Notes: generated from the letters alone by a model not told the origin. Shown: positions 6,372 to 13,170, counted from the first letter of the stretch. The stretch: DNA of 13,405 nt from Anaerocolumna sp. (GCA_029256035.1 JAQSYR010000036.1:1-13405), one strand, 5' to 3'. A program made the numbers and translations.

Positions 6372-8132
6372 CTATACCGCCATACCATTAATCAGCTTAT
6401 TATAAATCTCATCCATAATGGAAATTACTTTGGCTGATAAATTATAGGCATTTTGGAAACGTATTAAATTCATAGCTTCTTCATCCATATCTACACCTGA
6501 AATTGATAATCTCTGATTAGCAATCATTTTCAGAATATTTTCCTGTCCTTCTGCAAAAGAAGAAGCTTTGTCTTTATCGATGCCGATTTCAGCAACTAAG
6601 GTCTGAAGAAAAGATGCAGGCGCACCTTGTTTAAACATTGTTTTATCGGTTTTTAATGCAATAAGCTTGTCCAAGATCACATGGTCTTCAACTCCATTTT
6701 CTACATTCTCTGCCGCTGCAATTTTACTTGGATTGTTGAAAACAGCATCTGTTATGGTGAAATTAGCTGCAGTTAGGTAATAATAACTTTTATTATCACT
6801 GGCATCAATCACATCATCACCTGTAACCAAATTTGATCCATTAAAGAAATCTAAGCCATCTTCTCCTTCAAGATCTTCTCCACTTTTGTGAATGGTGTTA
6901 AATGCACTGGCAAAGGTACGAATAAATTCATTCATTTGCCCCATATAATAAGGGATCCCTTTATAGTTTATACTTGTACCCATTCTGGTATCTTCATTTA
7001 CAACATCAGCTGCCAAAGTTTCTTCTAATGTAAAAGTATAAGTAAAATTCCCAGCAGCATCTGTTGTATAACTAAAACCAGTATATTTATATTCTCTGTT
7101 ATCTACTGTAATTATCCCAGTCTCAGGTATATTAAGTTTATGTATTGAATTAATATTAGCATCTGTTAAAGTGATAGTATTAGTGCCCCCTATCCCATTG
7201 GCAGTGCCACGAAGATTATCCTGGTTATTTCCATCTCTAACTTCAAACAGAGCTTGTAGAGTTCCCCCCAAATTAATACTATTGGTGTTAAAGGTTTGGC
7301 CATTACTCCATGTAATATCATAAAGTCCTTCTACATCATTTTGATTCAGTTTTTCTGTTCTTGGTACTGTAACAAGGGTATTGTAATTATTGGTATCTAC
7401 CAAAGTCTGACCGTCTATTTTAACAGTATAACTTGTAACTCCAATTTCGTCTCCGACTTTTTTCTCTGTTACGGATATATTTACATTTTCAGAAAGTTCA
7501 TCTACCAGTAATGCTCTCTGGTCTCTTAAATCATTGGCTGTTCCACCGTTAACTTCCAAAGTATTTATTTGCTTGGTTAGCGTAGCTATCTGTTTTCCCA
7601 GGGAATTAATCTGATCAACTTTGTTCTTAACTTCAAAATTACATTCTTCCTGAATTGCTTTCATACTGTTTGATAGAAAATTAAAATATTCCGTAAGACT
7701 CTTACCATAATTAACTACCTGTTGACGCACTGTAAGACTTGATGGATCCTTTGTTAATTCCTGTAAACTGTCGTATAAAGAATTAAAAGAAGTAGTAAAT
7801 CCTTCCAGGTTAATTTCATTGAAATAATTCTCTATCTGAGTCATATAGTGGTCTTTCGCTGCATATTCTCCCTGAAGGGTGTTATTACTCCAGTATTTCA
7901 AATCATAATATTCATTTCTCACCTGTGTTACTCCTGTTACAACAACACCGGTGCCTGCCATACCATAGGTACTATTAACTCTTAGGGGCACCCCAGCTTC
8001 CTGATTCAATACCTGTCTGGTATACCCTTCTGTTTCTGTATTGGTTATGTTATGGGAGGTAGTATTTAAAGCACCCTGGTAGGTATATAATCCGCTGGTT
8101 CCAATATTTAATCCAAAAAATGTTGATGGCAC
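6372..8132 (-). CDS. flgK: Hook-filament junction protein FlgK (hook-associated protein 1), copy B
   Basis: FlgK forms the first junction ring on the distal end of the hook. The N-terminus PSTFFGLNIGTSGLY and the rod/hook signature (SHNITNTETEGYTRQV) are present, with a coiled helical region to about residue 240 (including NDLRDQRALLVDELSE). A long Thr/Asn-rich middle follows, then the conserved C-terminal helix MDEEAMNLIRFQNAYNLSAKVISIMDE. The start is GTG at 8132 because GAGGTG lies 6 nt upstream; another GTG at 8141 overlaps that site. This gives 586 residues, somewhat longer than the 507-547 of B. subtilis and E. coli FlgK. It is the second of two adjacent flgK genes, 84 bases after the first, and both ends are intact. 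Confidence 0.93.
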   Translation of the reverse strand: MPSTFFGLNIGTSGLYTYQGALNTTSHNITNTETEGYTRQVLNQEAGVPLRVNSTYGMAGTGVVVTGVTQVRNEYYDLKYWSNNTLQGEYAAKDHYMTQIENYFNEINLEGFTTSFNSLYDSLQELTKDPSSLTVRQQVVNYGKSLTEYFNFLSNSMKAIQEECNFEVKNKVDQINSLGKQIATLTKQINTLEVNGGTANDLRDQRALLVDELSENVNISVTEKKVGDEIGVTSYTVKIDGQTLVDTNNYNTLVTVPRTEKLNQNDVEGLYDITWSNGQTFNTNSINLGGTLQALFEVRDGNNQDNLRGTANGIGGTNTITLTDANINSIHKLNIPETGIITVDNREYKYTGFSYTTDAAGNFTYTFTLEETLAADVVNEDTRMGTSINYKGIPYYMGQMNEFIRTFASAFNTIHKSGEDLEGEDGLDFFNGSNLVTGDDVIDASDNKSYYYLTAANFTITDAVFNNPSKIAAAENVENGVEDHVILDKLIALKTDKTMFKQGAPASFLQTLVAEIGIDKDKASSFAEGQENILKMIANQRLSISGVDMDEEAMNLIRFQNAYNLSAKVISIMDEIYNKLINGMAV

Positions 8133-8216
8133 TCTATTCACCTCAGTTTCTTTTGTCCATTATTAATCTTGTGTACATAATTATACTGCCATTGAAATAA
8201 TTTATAAAATCATTAA

Positions 8217-10007
8217 TTACAAACTAGTAACTATATGTTCTAACATACTATCAATCACCGTAATGTATCTGGCAGAGGCATTATATGCATGTTGGAACTT
8301 TATTAAATTCGCCAGCTCCTCATCGGAAGATACTCCAAGTACCTGCTGCCTTTGATTGTCTATACTATTTACCATGGATTCCTGATTTGTACTTATTGTG
8401 TTAAGCTGATCCCCACGATTTGCCAGTTCTGCTATGAAAGCTGTATAGTATCCGGCAAAATTATTACTGGTTAATGTATTGGGAGATAAAGTGGCAAATG
8501 GCTCCTGCCATGCAGATAGCAATGCTTCTGCTGTTTCTATATCATAGTCTCCTGATAATGTATTGGAACTTAATGGGATTAAAGAATAATTATTCATAAT
8601 ATCTGGATTGACTTCAATCTCTCCTACGGTAAACAAAGAATAATTATCTGCCTTATTTTCTTCATTATAAACTCTTACATTGGTAAGTGTAGTTATGGTT
8701 GAGTCTGGGTTGGTAATCACAATGGACTGCAGAATATTGGAGTCATTGTAACGATCCATGGACTTACGGTTAAATAAAGCTTCTCCCATTGTATGATTGG
8801 AATCCATACCTACTGGTGCATTCTCTGAATCCAGTATGGTAATTGTCTTGGGGCTTGCAAGGGTGGTTGTACTTCCATCTGCATTGGTTATAACCGTTCC
8901 AGCTGGAAGTGTTATTTCTTTATTGGGACTTAAAATATCATTAATGGTTGTAACAATCCCGTGAATTAACTGATCAAATTGAGACTGGACCGTCATTAAA
9001 ACTGAAGTTTCTACCTGATTGTTATATTCAAATACAGCATCATTGTAATCTTCGTCTGTATCATAATTATCCCGTATTGGTATATCCGTATATTTACCTA
9101 CATTAGTACCCCTTACAACTAAAAGTCCTTTCAGAGAACCAATATCCATATCCCGGTAGTTGGCAGTTGATCTGTCAAGATTAAATACATCTGTATTCCC
9201 ATGGCTAATCCATACTGGTTTTAACATGTCTGAAGTTTCACTTATAGGTACCGTACCCATTTTATAAACCATGTCTTCTGTAACTAAAGGTACCCCTTCT
9301 GCAGTTACTGTTACTATTCCATCTGCAGTCTCTTTATATGTAATGTTAACTAACTGTCCAAGTTCATCTAGTAATTTATTTCTGGAATCCCTTAAATCAT
9401 TGGCATTTTCCATGCCATTACTTTCATACTGCCTTATTTTTAAATTCAATTCTTTAATTTTTTCTGCAATGGAATTAATTTCATTTACTTCATTTTTAAT
9501 CTGGGTATTTAAGTTTACCTGATATTCCTTTAGCTGGGTGGAAATGTTCTCAGCTCTCTCTATAAAGTTAACTGCATTCTGAATTACAGAAGCCCTGGTA
9601 ACGATACTATCTGGTTCTTTTGCTAATTCCTGTAGGGATACCCATAAATCTTCCATGGAATCTTGAAATGCAACACCTTCTAATTCTCCAAACATGCTCT
9701 CAATTTCTTCCACTGCTTCATACTGGACTTGATAAAATCCTTGTCTGCCTAACTCTTTTCGATAGGCTTTATCAAGAAAAACATCTCTAATCTGTCTCAC
9801 CGTTGCAATATCTGTTCCAAGCCCTGATTGTAAAGTTGAAATATGGGTAACACCCCAGTTTAGATAATTACTGTCAACTTGCACAACCTGTTGTCTTACA
9901 AAGCCTTTTGTCTCAGTATTTGCAAGGTTATGTGAGGTTGTATTAAGGGAATTCTGACTTGTTGTTAAGCCTGAAACCCCAATAGATAAGCTTGTAAATA
10001 AGCTCAT
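8217..10007 (-). CDS. flgK: Hook-filament junction protein FlgK, copy A (tandem paralogue)
   Basis: This is a second complete FlgK-family protein, 596 residues, encoded directly upstream of the other. The N-terminus SLFTSLSIGVSGLTTSQ and the signature SHNLANTETKGFVRQQV are present, as is NDLRDSRNKLLDELGQL near residue 210. The C-terminal helix is SSDEELANLIKFQHAYNASARYITVIDSM. The two copies align at both ends but differ strongly in the middle, so this is an old duplication rather than a recent one. Here the signature has GFVRQ where copy B has GYTRQ. I place the start at ATG 10007, since GGCGGTG lies 6 nt upstream; a GTG at 10016 overlaps that site. It is 17 bases after flgN. It could supply an alternative junction ring or form part of a mixed one. 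Confidence 0.9.
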   Translation of the reverse strand: MSLFTSLSIGVSGLTTSQNSLNTTSHNLANTETKGFVRQQVVQVDSNYLNWGVTHISTLQSGLGTDIATVRQIRDVFLDKAYRKELGRQGFYQVQYEAVEEIESMFGELEGVAFQDSMEDLWVSLQELAKEPDSIVTRASVIQNAVNFIERAENISTQLKEYQVNLNTQIKNEVNEINSIAEKIKELNLKIRQYESNGMENANDLRDSRNKLLDELGQLVNITYKETADGIVTVTAEGVPLVTEDMVYKMGTVPISETSDMLKPVWISHGNTDVFNLDRSTANYRDMDIGSLKGLLVVRGTNVGKYTDIPIRDNYDTDEDYNDAVFEYNNQVETSVLMTVQSQFDQLIHGIVTTINDILSPNKEITLPAGTVITNADGSTTTLASPKTITILDSENAPVGMDSNHTMGEALFNRKSMDRYNDSNILQSIVITNPDSTITTLTNVRVYNEENKADNYSLFTVGEIEVNPDIMNNYSLIPLSSNTLSGDYDIETAEALLSAWQEPFATLSPNTLTSNNFAGYYTAFIAELANRGDQLNTISTNQESMVNSIDNQRQQVLGVSSDEELANLIKFQHAYNASARYITVIDSMLEHIVTSL

Positions 10008-10024
10008 AGAATTCACCGCCTTTG

Positions 10025-10540
10025 CTACTGTTTCGTGTCAAACATTCCTGATTGCATAGCAGATGCATCATACTGGGACGCACCTTTGTTGTAGCCATTA
10101 TTCCCCGGTAACATCCTTGTACTCTGTATAAAATTCATATTGAACTCTATCATCTCTAGGGATTGCTGTATTAACGAATTGTTATGACGATTTTTCTCCA
10201 TAAGTTTATGGATTATTTTCTTTAGATTATCATGGACTTCTGAAAGTTGCGTCTGTTCTTTTGGTTGCTTCTCCAGAAGTTCAATCATTGTCTGTATATG
10301 AAGAGTCTTAGGATCACGGTTTATTACTGTTCCTATATTGACCAGTATCTCTTCTCTTTTACGTTCCAGGAAATTAATTTTATCTACTACGTTTTGCTCC
10401 TGGTCGGTAATCTGCTGCAATGCCTGTAAGTCATTACGAACGATTACATTGGTTTTCTCTTCTTCGATTGGCAGAAGCTCCTGATATACCTTATACTCCT
10501 GCACTAAAGTTGTAATTAATTCTTCTACTAAACTGGCCAA
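10025..10540 (-). CDS. flgN: FlgN-type export chaperone for FlgK and FlgL
   Basis: The 171-residue product is predicted mostly helical and rich in Glu, Gln and Leu, with the typical FlgN opening ASLVEELITTLVQEYKVYQELL and coiled-coil spacing through about residue 130. FlgN holds FlgK and FlgL in the cytoplasm and escorts them to the export apparatus, which suits its place directly before two flgK genes and flgL. The tail (last 30 residues, N/G/Q/S/M-rich) is probably disordered. The start is TTG at 10540: GAGGG lies 6 nt upstream, whereas a TTG at 10546 touches that ribosome site with no spacing. The gene begins 38 bases after flgM. Confidence 0.88.
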   Translation of the reverse strand: MASLVEELITTLVQEYKVYQELLPIEEEKTNVIVRNDLQALQQITDQEQNVVDKINFLERKREEILVNIGTVINRDPKTLHIQTMIELLEKQPKEQTQLSEVHDNLKKIIHKLMEKNRHNNSLIQQSLEMIEFNMNFIQSTRMLPGNNGYNKGASQYDASAMQSGMFDTKQ

Positions 10541-10578
10541 TTTCAACCCTCTTTTCTCATCAGCATAAGAATATATTA

Positions 10579-10857
10579 TTAAATTAACTTATCATAATAG
10601 CTGCTTAAAATTTTGTCTGCTACTTCTTCCATGGTTACATTATAGGTCCCAGATTCCATACGTTTCTTAATTTCGTTCACTTTGTCCATTCTAACATCTG
10701 GAGTACCTGCAATTGCCTGTTTTGCTACCTGATATTCTTTACCGATTCTTGATATCTCTACCTGATCAGATGCCTCTAATCCATTGACTTTAACAGCTTT
10801 TTTGGCATTGCTGCTTTGATATAACTGTGCCACTTTGTTGTATGCATCTATACGCAT
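10579..10857 (-). CDS. flgM: Anti-sigma factor FlgM (inhibitor of sigma-28/sigma-D)
   Basis: This 92-residue FlgM keeps the flagellar sigma factor inactive until the hook-basal body is complete. The N-terminus (MRIDAYNKVAQLYQSS) is followed by a flexible basic stretch. The C-terminal sigma-binding half has DQVEISRIGKEYQVAKQAI, then VRMDKVNEIKKRMESGTY and EEVADKILSSYYDKLI, the usual FlgM motif. I chose the ATG at 10857 because AGGTGGTG lies 6 nt upstream; a GTG at 10869 lies inside that site. It is the first gene of the flgM-flgN-flgK-flgK-flgL-fliW-csrA run and has a sigma-D-type promoter of its own, which would give negative feedback. Confidence 0.95.
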   Translation of the reverse strand: MRIDAYNKVAQLYQSSNAKKAVKVNGLEASDQVEISRIGKEYQVAKQAIAGTPDVRMDKVNEIKKRMESGTYNVTMEEVADKILSSYYDKLI

Positions 10858-10953
10858 ATCTTTCACCACCTATTGAAATATTTTAAGTCAAATCTGCTCT
10901 GTTTCTTTTTTATCTTCTGCAATCCTTTGACATTAAATCATCTTATAGATTAT

Positions 10954-10980
10954 TTATCGGTCATTTTACTTTTATCATTA
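10954..10980 (-). promoter_or_regulatory. Sigma-D type promoter of the flgM operon
   Basis: On the minus strand TAAT (10980-10977), exactly 15 bp, then ACCGATAA (10961-10954). It shares the spacing and the ACCGATA core with the flagellin and flaG promoters. The start would lie near 10947, giving a leader of about 90 nt before flgM. A sigma-A promoter may exist as well, as in B. subtilis, but none is evident. Confidence 0.7.
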
Positions 10981-11015
10981 TAGCCTTGGGGATAATTTTT
11001 CATTTTTCTTTTTCG

Positions 11016-11033
11016 ACGAAATTCGAATTTCGT
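11016..11033. repeat. Perfect 18-bp palindrome, possible operator
   Basis: ACGAAATTCGAATTTCGT is identical on both strands over 18 bp with no spacer. It lies 36 bp upstream of the -35 box of the flgM promoter and about 110 bp upstream of the plus-strand sigma-A promoter. No T-run follows on either strand, so it is not an intrinsic terminator. A binding site for a dimeric regulator is the simplest reading; I cannot name the protein. Confidence 0.6.
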
Positions 11034-11140
11034 ATATAATTGAATAATATTCATGGTTTTATTCATAATAACTGCTGAAATCTTACAAATGGTCTTATAA
11101 AGAAATAGCAAAATAACGTTAACTTTGGTAACAAATATAA

Positions 11141-11169
11141 TTGACAACTTAATCATTATGTTATATAGT
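11141..11169 (+). promoter_or_regulatory. Strong sigma-A promoter facing the lysA-like gene
   Basis: A perfect -35 TTGACA (11141-11146), 17 bp, then TATAGT (11164-11169, 5 of 6 to consensus). Transcription should start near 11176. The transcript would meet the terminator at 11211-11242 after about 65 nt, so it drives either a short RNA or an attenuated leader. Confidence 0.72.
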
Positions 11170-11210
11170 GATTTCTATAAAATGTATAAATGAATAATTA
11201 TACGAAAACC

Positions 11211-11242
11211 AATGAAGGTTCAGTAAACCTTCATTATTTTTT
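11211..11242 (+). terminator. Intrinsic terminator or attenuator upstream of the lysA-like gene
   Basis: A perfect 10-bp stem AATGAAGGTT/AACCTTCATT (11211-11220 with 11226-11235) has loop CAGTA and is followed by ATTTTTT. No plus-strand gene lies upstream in the window. It must therefore end a short transcript from the promoter at 11141 (about 11177-11242, 66 nt), or act as an attenuator 112 bases before the lysA-like start codon. Upstream, a weak hairpin (GTATAA 11184-11189 with TTATAC 11198-11203) lies in the same transcript. Confidence 0.82.
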
Positions 11243-11297
11243 AACTGTTATCGTCAGATTTTCCATTGTTTATTACAATATAGATACCCTGATTGGA

Positions 11298-11325
11298 TTG
11301 ACAGTTCTGTATAAATACTATCAAT
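11298..11325 (+). promoter_or_regulatory. Possible second promoter or operator near the lysA-like gene
   Basis: A perfect TTGACA (11298-11303) lies 51 bases before the start codon, past the terminator, but the -10 at correct spacing is poor (ATCAAT or TCAATT). The same stretch is an imperfect inverted repeat: ATTGACAG (11297-11304) against CTATCAAT (11318-11325), one mismatch, 13-base spacer. It could give lysA expression independent of the attenuator, or be a repressor site. Confidence 0.35.
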
Positions 11326-11353
11326 TCATTTAAAAAACGAAAGGAGAAATAGA

Positions 11354-12619
11354 ATGAAGAAACCATTCGTAACCCATGATCAATTAAAAGAAATAATAAA
11401 AAAATATCCGACCCCTTTCCATTTATATGATGAAAAAGGAATTCGTGAAAATGCAAGAAGATTAAAAGCGGCATTTGCATGGAATAAAGGATTTAAAGAA
11501 TATTTTGCCGTTAAAGCAACTCCCAATCCATATATCCTTAAAGTGTTAAAAGAGGAAGGCTGTGGCGCCGACTGTTCTTCTTTGACAGAATTAATGATGT
11601 CAGAAGCAGTTGGTATTACCGAAAGTGATATTATGTTTTCTTCCAATGCAACTCCTCCAGAAGAATTCATAAAAGCTGCTGAATTAAAGGCTACTATTAA
11701 TTTAGACGATTTTACTCATATTGATTTTCTTAATAAGATAGTTGGAATTCCGGAAACTATCTCTTGTAGATATAATCCTGGCGGAGTGTTCTCCTTAGGT
11801 ACTGATATTATGGACAATCCAGGAGAAGCAAAGTATGGTTTTACCAAAGAGCAGATGATTGAAGGTTACAAAAAACTAATGGGTATGGGAGCTAAGTATT
11901 TTGGTATCCACTCTTTCCTTGCAAGTAATACTGTAACCAATGAGTATTATCCATCACTGGCTAAAATCCTTTTTGAGTTGGCGGTTGAATTAAAAGAAAA
12001 GACTGGTGCTACCATTAAGTTTATTAATTTATCCGGTGGTGTAGGCATTCCATACAGACCGGAACAGCCTGCCAATGATATTATGGAAATCGGCGAAGGT
12101 GTTAGGAAGGCTTTTGAAGAAACACTGGTTCCTGCCGGAATGGGTGATGTTTCAATTTTTACCGAGCTTGGTCGTTATATGTTAGCTCCCTATGGTCATC
12201 TTGTAGCTACTGCAATTCACGAGAAACATATTTATAAAGAATATATAGGACTAGATGCTTCTGCTGTTAATCTAATGAGACCTGCAATGTATGGAGCATA
12301 TCATCATATCACTGTTATGGGAAAAGAAAATGAACCATGTGACCACAAATATGATATAACTGGTTCTTTATGCGAAAATAATGATAAATTTGCCATTGAC
12401 AGGATGCTGCCTGAAATTGATTTAGGTGATTTAATTGTGATTCATGACACTGGTGCTCATGGTTATTCTATGGGATATAATTATAACGGCAAATTAAGAT
12501 CTGCAGAAGTTTTACTAAAAGAAAATGGTGAAACCCAGTTAATTCGTCGTGCTGAGACACCAAAAGATTATTTTGCAACCTTTGACTTTTCCGATGTATT
12601 AAAAGACATGAAATACTAA
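11354..12619 (+). CDS. lysA: Diaminopimelate decarboxylase family protein, PLP-dependent (lysA-like)
   Basis: The 421-residue product belongs to the alanine-racemase-fold (fold type III) PLP decarboxylases. Likely reaction: meso-diaminopimelate to L-lysine and CO2, the last step of lysine synthesis. Seen motifs are YFAVKATPNP with K54 as the PLP lysine, NLSGGVGIPY (225-234) for phosphate binding, ELGRY (271-275) in place of the usual EPGR, GSLCENNDKF (337-346) with C340 in the catalytic Cys position, and GYNYNG (374-379). The usual HxHIGSQ specificity segment is replaced by H186-S-F-L-A-S-N. This marks a divergent subgroup, so another amino acid or polyamine precursor is possible. The start is ATG 11354 with AAAGGAG 7 nt upstream. 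It is a single gene on the plus strand, divergent from the flagellar genes, possibly attenuated. Confidence 0.85.
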   Translation: MKKPFVTHDQLKEIIKKYPTPFHLYDEKGIRENARRLKAAFAWNKGFKEYFAVKATPNPYILKVLKEEGCGADCSSLTELMMSEAVGITESDIMFSSNATPPEEFIKAAELKATINLDDFTHIDFLNKIVGIPETISCRYNPGGVFSLGTDIMDNPGEAKYGFTKEQMIEGYKKLMGMGAKYFGIHSFLASNTVTNEYYPSLAKILFELAVELKEKTGATIKFINLSGGVGIPYRPEQPANDIMEIGEGVRKAFEETLVPAGMGDVSIFTELGRYMLAPYGHLVATAIHEKHIYKEYIGLDASAVNLMRPAMYGAYHHITVMGKENEPCDHKYDITGSLCENNDKFAIDRMLPEIDLGDLIVIHDTGAHGYSMGYNYNGKLRSAEVLLKENGETQLIRRAETPKDYFATFDFSDVLKDMKY

Positions 12620-12634
12620 TACAAATAAAATTAC

Positions 12635-12694
12635 TGCTCTGTATACTTACTTAAGTGCTTACTCCTTCTTGCACCTGGTAATGTATACAGAGCA
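12635..12694. terminator. Long inverted repeat between convergent genes, possible bidirectional terminator
   Basis: A perfect 12-bp stem TGCTCTGTATAC/GTATACAGAGCA (12635-12646 with 12683-12694) encloses 36 bases. These can pair further as TTAC/GTAA (12647-12650 with 12678-12681) and GTGC/GCAC (12655-12658 with 12671-12674). It starts 16 bases after the lysA-like stop and ends 5 bases before the stop of the convergent gene. The T-runs on both sides are broken (ATTAATTATTTT on plus, GTAATTTTATTT on minus), so termination would be less efficient than at the flagellin terminator. Confidence 0.6.
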
Positions 12695-12698
12695 TTAA

Positions 12699-12998
12699 TT
12701 ATTTTGAACATTCTTCTATAAAACAGGAATCCCTAGTTTTTGTATTCATTAACCTTTTATATTCCCTGTCCCTGTCCTTGTTACCATAAAACTTAAGAAC
12801 ATGGTGGGTCATTGCTTCATACTTGGTCCGATCATCTATAATGTGATTTATCTGGTTGTCAATTTTTATGCTTAAACGAACCACGGATTCAGAGCATAAT
12901 TTTTCCCCCTTATTTAGCAACTTCATTATTCTTTTTCTATAATAGAGAACCAGTCTCCATCGTACCTCAAGTGCTAAAACTAATTTGTTTTTCCCCAT
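12699..12998 (-). CDS. Spo0E-like aspartyl-phosphate phosphatase (putative)
   Basis: The product is 99 residues. The segment from about residue 19 to 55 has the Spo0E-family pattern: a helix YRKRIMKLL, a short turn NKGEKLCSES, and a second helix VVRLSIKIDNQINHII. It includes the signature S-x-x-x-D (S43 and D47 when numbered from this start). Spo0E proteins remove phosphate from Spo0A~P and so delay sporulation. The family is usually 50-90 residues; here a basic N-terminal extension and a charged Cys-containing tail flank the core. The start is ATG 12998, since GAGGG lies about 8 nt upstream; a GTG at 13007 sits too close. It lies 63 bases after the terminator of a c-di-GMP-II riboswitch, which probably controls it. 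The family call rests on pattern recognition only. Confidence 0.68.
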   Translation of the reverse strand: MGKNKLVLALEVRWRLVLYYRKRIMKLLNKGEKLCSESVVRLSIKIDNQINHIIDDRTKYEAMTHHVLKFYGNKDRDREYKRLMNTKTRDSCFIEECSK

Positions 12999-13060
12999 AG
13001 GTAACACCCTCTTCTTTTCTTAATTAACGTAAACTAAAACTGGAAAGAGTAGAATAAAGT

Positions 13061-13103
13061 AAAAAAACCTTCTGACTCCTAATAAATAAGGATATCAAAA
13101 GGT
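13061..13103 (-). terminator. Intrinsic terminator forming the riboswitch expression platform
   Basis: On the minus strand the 5' arm ACCUUUUGAUAUCCU (13103-13089) pairs with AGGAGUCAGAAGGU (13080-13067). This gives 10 pairs (two G-U), one bulged A, then 4 more pairs, around an 8-nt AU loop. A run of seven T follows (13067-13061). Its first three bases are also the last three of the c-di-GMP-II aptamer, so aptamer folding and terminator folding can compete. It stands before the Spo0E-like gene. Confidence 0.85.
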
Positions 13104-13170
13104 CGGTTGCGCTACTTACTCCATTCCACCAAAGCGCCCAATTAAGGTTGGAATTTCATCATTTCCCTGG
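13101..13170 (-). promoter_or_regulatory. Class II cyclic-di-GMP riboswitch aptamer (c-di-GMP-II)
   Basis: The conserved segments of the class II aptamer appear in order on the minus strand: GGAAAUGAUGAA (from 13166), then UUAAUUGGGC (ending 13136), then AGUAAGUAGCGCAACCGACC (13120-13101). Compared from memory with the C. acetobutylicum aptamer, the last segment differs at 2 of 20 bases. The P3-type stem GCGCU/AGCGC replaces GCACU/AGUGC there, a compensatory change that supports the fold. The hairpin between the P3 arms is purine-rich and looks weak here, and the loop of the 5' hairpin differs from that reference. It lies 71 bases past the MOSC gene stop and directly before an intrinsic terminator and a Spo0E-like gene. 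Since ACC (13103-13101) is shared with the terminator, ligand binding would be expected to favour read-through (an ON switch); that direction is inference. Confidence 0.87.

Larger units (their letters stand above)
10858..11353. other. Divergent intergenic region between flgM and the lysA-like gene, no convincing gene
   Basis: These 496 bases hold, from left to right, the flgM leader, a sigma-D-type promoter on the minus strand, an 18-bp palindrome, a plus-strand sigma-A promoter followed at once by a terminator, a second TTGACA box, and the ribosome site AAAGGAG (11340-11346) of the lysA-like gene. The region is about 75-80% AT by eye. One 68-codon open frame (10950-11156, minus) overlaps the flgM promoter and has no recognisable features. 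Confidence 0.75.

Noticed and set aside
8150..8185. TATAAT within the gap between the two flgK genes as an internal promoter
   Set aside because: The -35 at proper spacing is only a TTTATA-type match in AT-rich sequence; too weak to list as a promoter.
10950..11156. 68-codon open frame on the minus strand with a hydrophobic N-terminus
   Set aside because: It overlaps the sigma-D promoter and the 18-bp palindrome, lies in AT-rich noncoding sequence, and shows no ribosome site or family resemblance.
11170..11353. Lysine riboswitch before the lysA-like gene
   Set aside because: Only about 35 nt precede the terminator stem and none of the conserved L-box elements are visible.
13101..13140. T-box or tRNA-like reading of the GGTGGAATGG...GCAACC region
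   Set aside because: The T-box consensus AGGGTGGNACCGCG does not fit and there is no tRNA cloverleaf or T-loop; the class II c-di-GMP aptamer explains all conserved parts.
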